DNA from: a bacterium
Lineage (GTDB): Bacteria; Electryoneota; Electryoneia; Electryoneales; Electryoneaceae
Direction: 5' to 3'
Length of the DNA stretch: 15,562 nucleotides
NCBI GenBank assembly: GCA_028278125.1
Contig: JANQEY010000020.1
Location: 1-15,562 of the forward strand
In this document: in pieces, positions 15,537 through 15,562 of the stretch
Numbering within the stretch: the first letter of the stretch is position 1
Layout: every line of letters begins with the position of its first letter
Made by a program: the position numbers and the translations under genes
The notes under the pieces: model-generated
Told to the model about the DNA's origin: nothing
What the model saw: the letters and a program-made list of their open reading frames with translations, nothing else
The model's database searches: none

Positions 15537-15562
15537 GAGTTTATACGGAAATAAATGAGCAT

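Noticed and set aside
15428..15552. Open reading frame through the right-edge hairpins, ending TAA at 15550-15552
   Set aside because: It has no start codon with a ribosome site, its composition is biased to charged residues, and the bases are better explained by the hairpins.

Overview
The window looks like a chromosomal segment of a Gram-negative proteobacterium, most likely gammaproteobacterial. The evidence is a complete pqiABC-type MCE cluster, two outer-membrane-type lipoproteins, a LolA-fold periplasmic protein, and a PilZ protein. GC content looks moderate by eye (not computed). I saw no phage, transposase, CRISPR, tRNA or rRNA. The dominant theme is movement of lipids, lipoproteins or other hydrophobic cargo across the cell envelope.

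Layout, left to right. (1) A leftward MoxR-family AAA+ ATPase gene (1-818) runs off the left edge and probably lacks only a few C-terminal residues. (2) A gene-poor stretch of about 500 bp (819-1315) holds two 20-bp near-identical repeats and a short leftward coding remnant. The remnant's C-terminus resembles that of the next gene. (3) A rightward cluster (1316-6367) encodes an unrecognised secreted protein, a LolD/MacB-type ATPase, an 839-residue FtsX-type permease and an AttH/CrtC-like lipoprotein. The last three match the AttEFGH type of ABC system, with the two permeases apparently fused. (4) A tightly packed rightward operon (6540-13755) encodes PqiA, PqiB, PqiC, a LolA-like periplasmic protein and an RND/MMPL-family transporter with a C-terminal CRP-like cyclic-nucleotide-binding domain. 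(5) A leftward PilZ-domain gene (13882-14217) diverges from a rightward EamA/DMT transporter gene (14377-15276). (6) The right end (15277-15562) has no convincing gene. It holds an inverted array of 7-bp repeats and a cluster of small hairpins.

How the parts may work together (inference): PqiA, PqiB and PqiC would form an inner-membrane base, a periplasm-spanning MCE tunnel and an outer-membrane lipoprotein anchor. The LolA-like protein would be a soluble carrier, and the RND protein a proton-driven pump whose activity could be tuned by a cyclic nucleotide through its C-terminal domain. The Att-like ABC module upstream could extract or deliver hydrophobic cargo to its own lipocalin-like lipoprotein. 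The most notable features are the RND-CNBD fusion and its linkage to the MCE genes.
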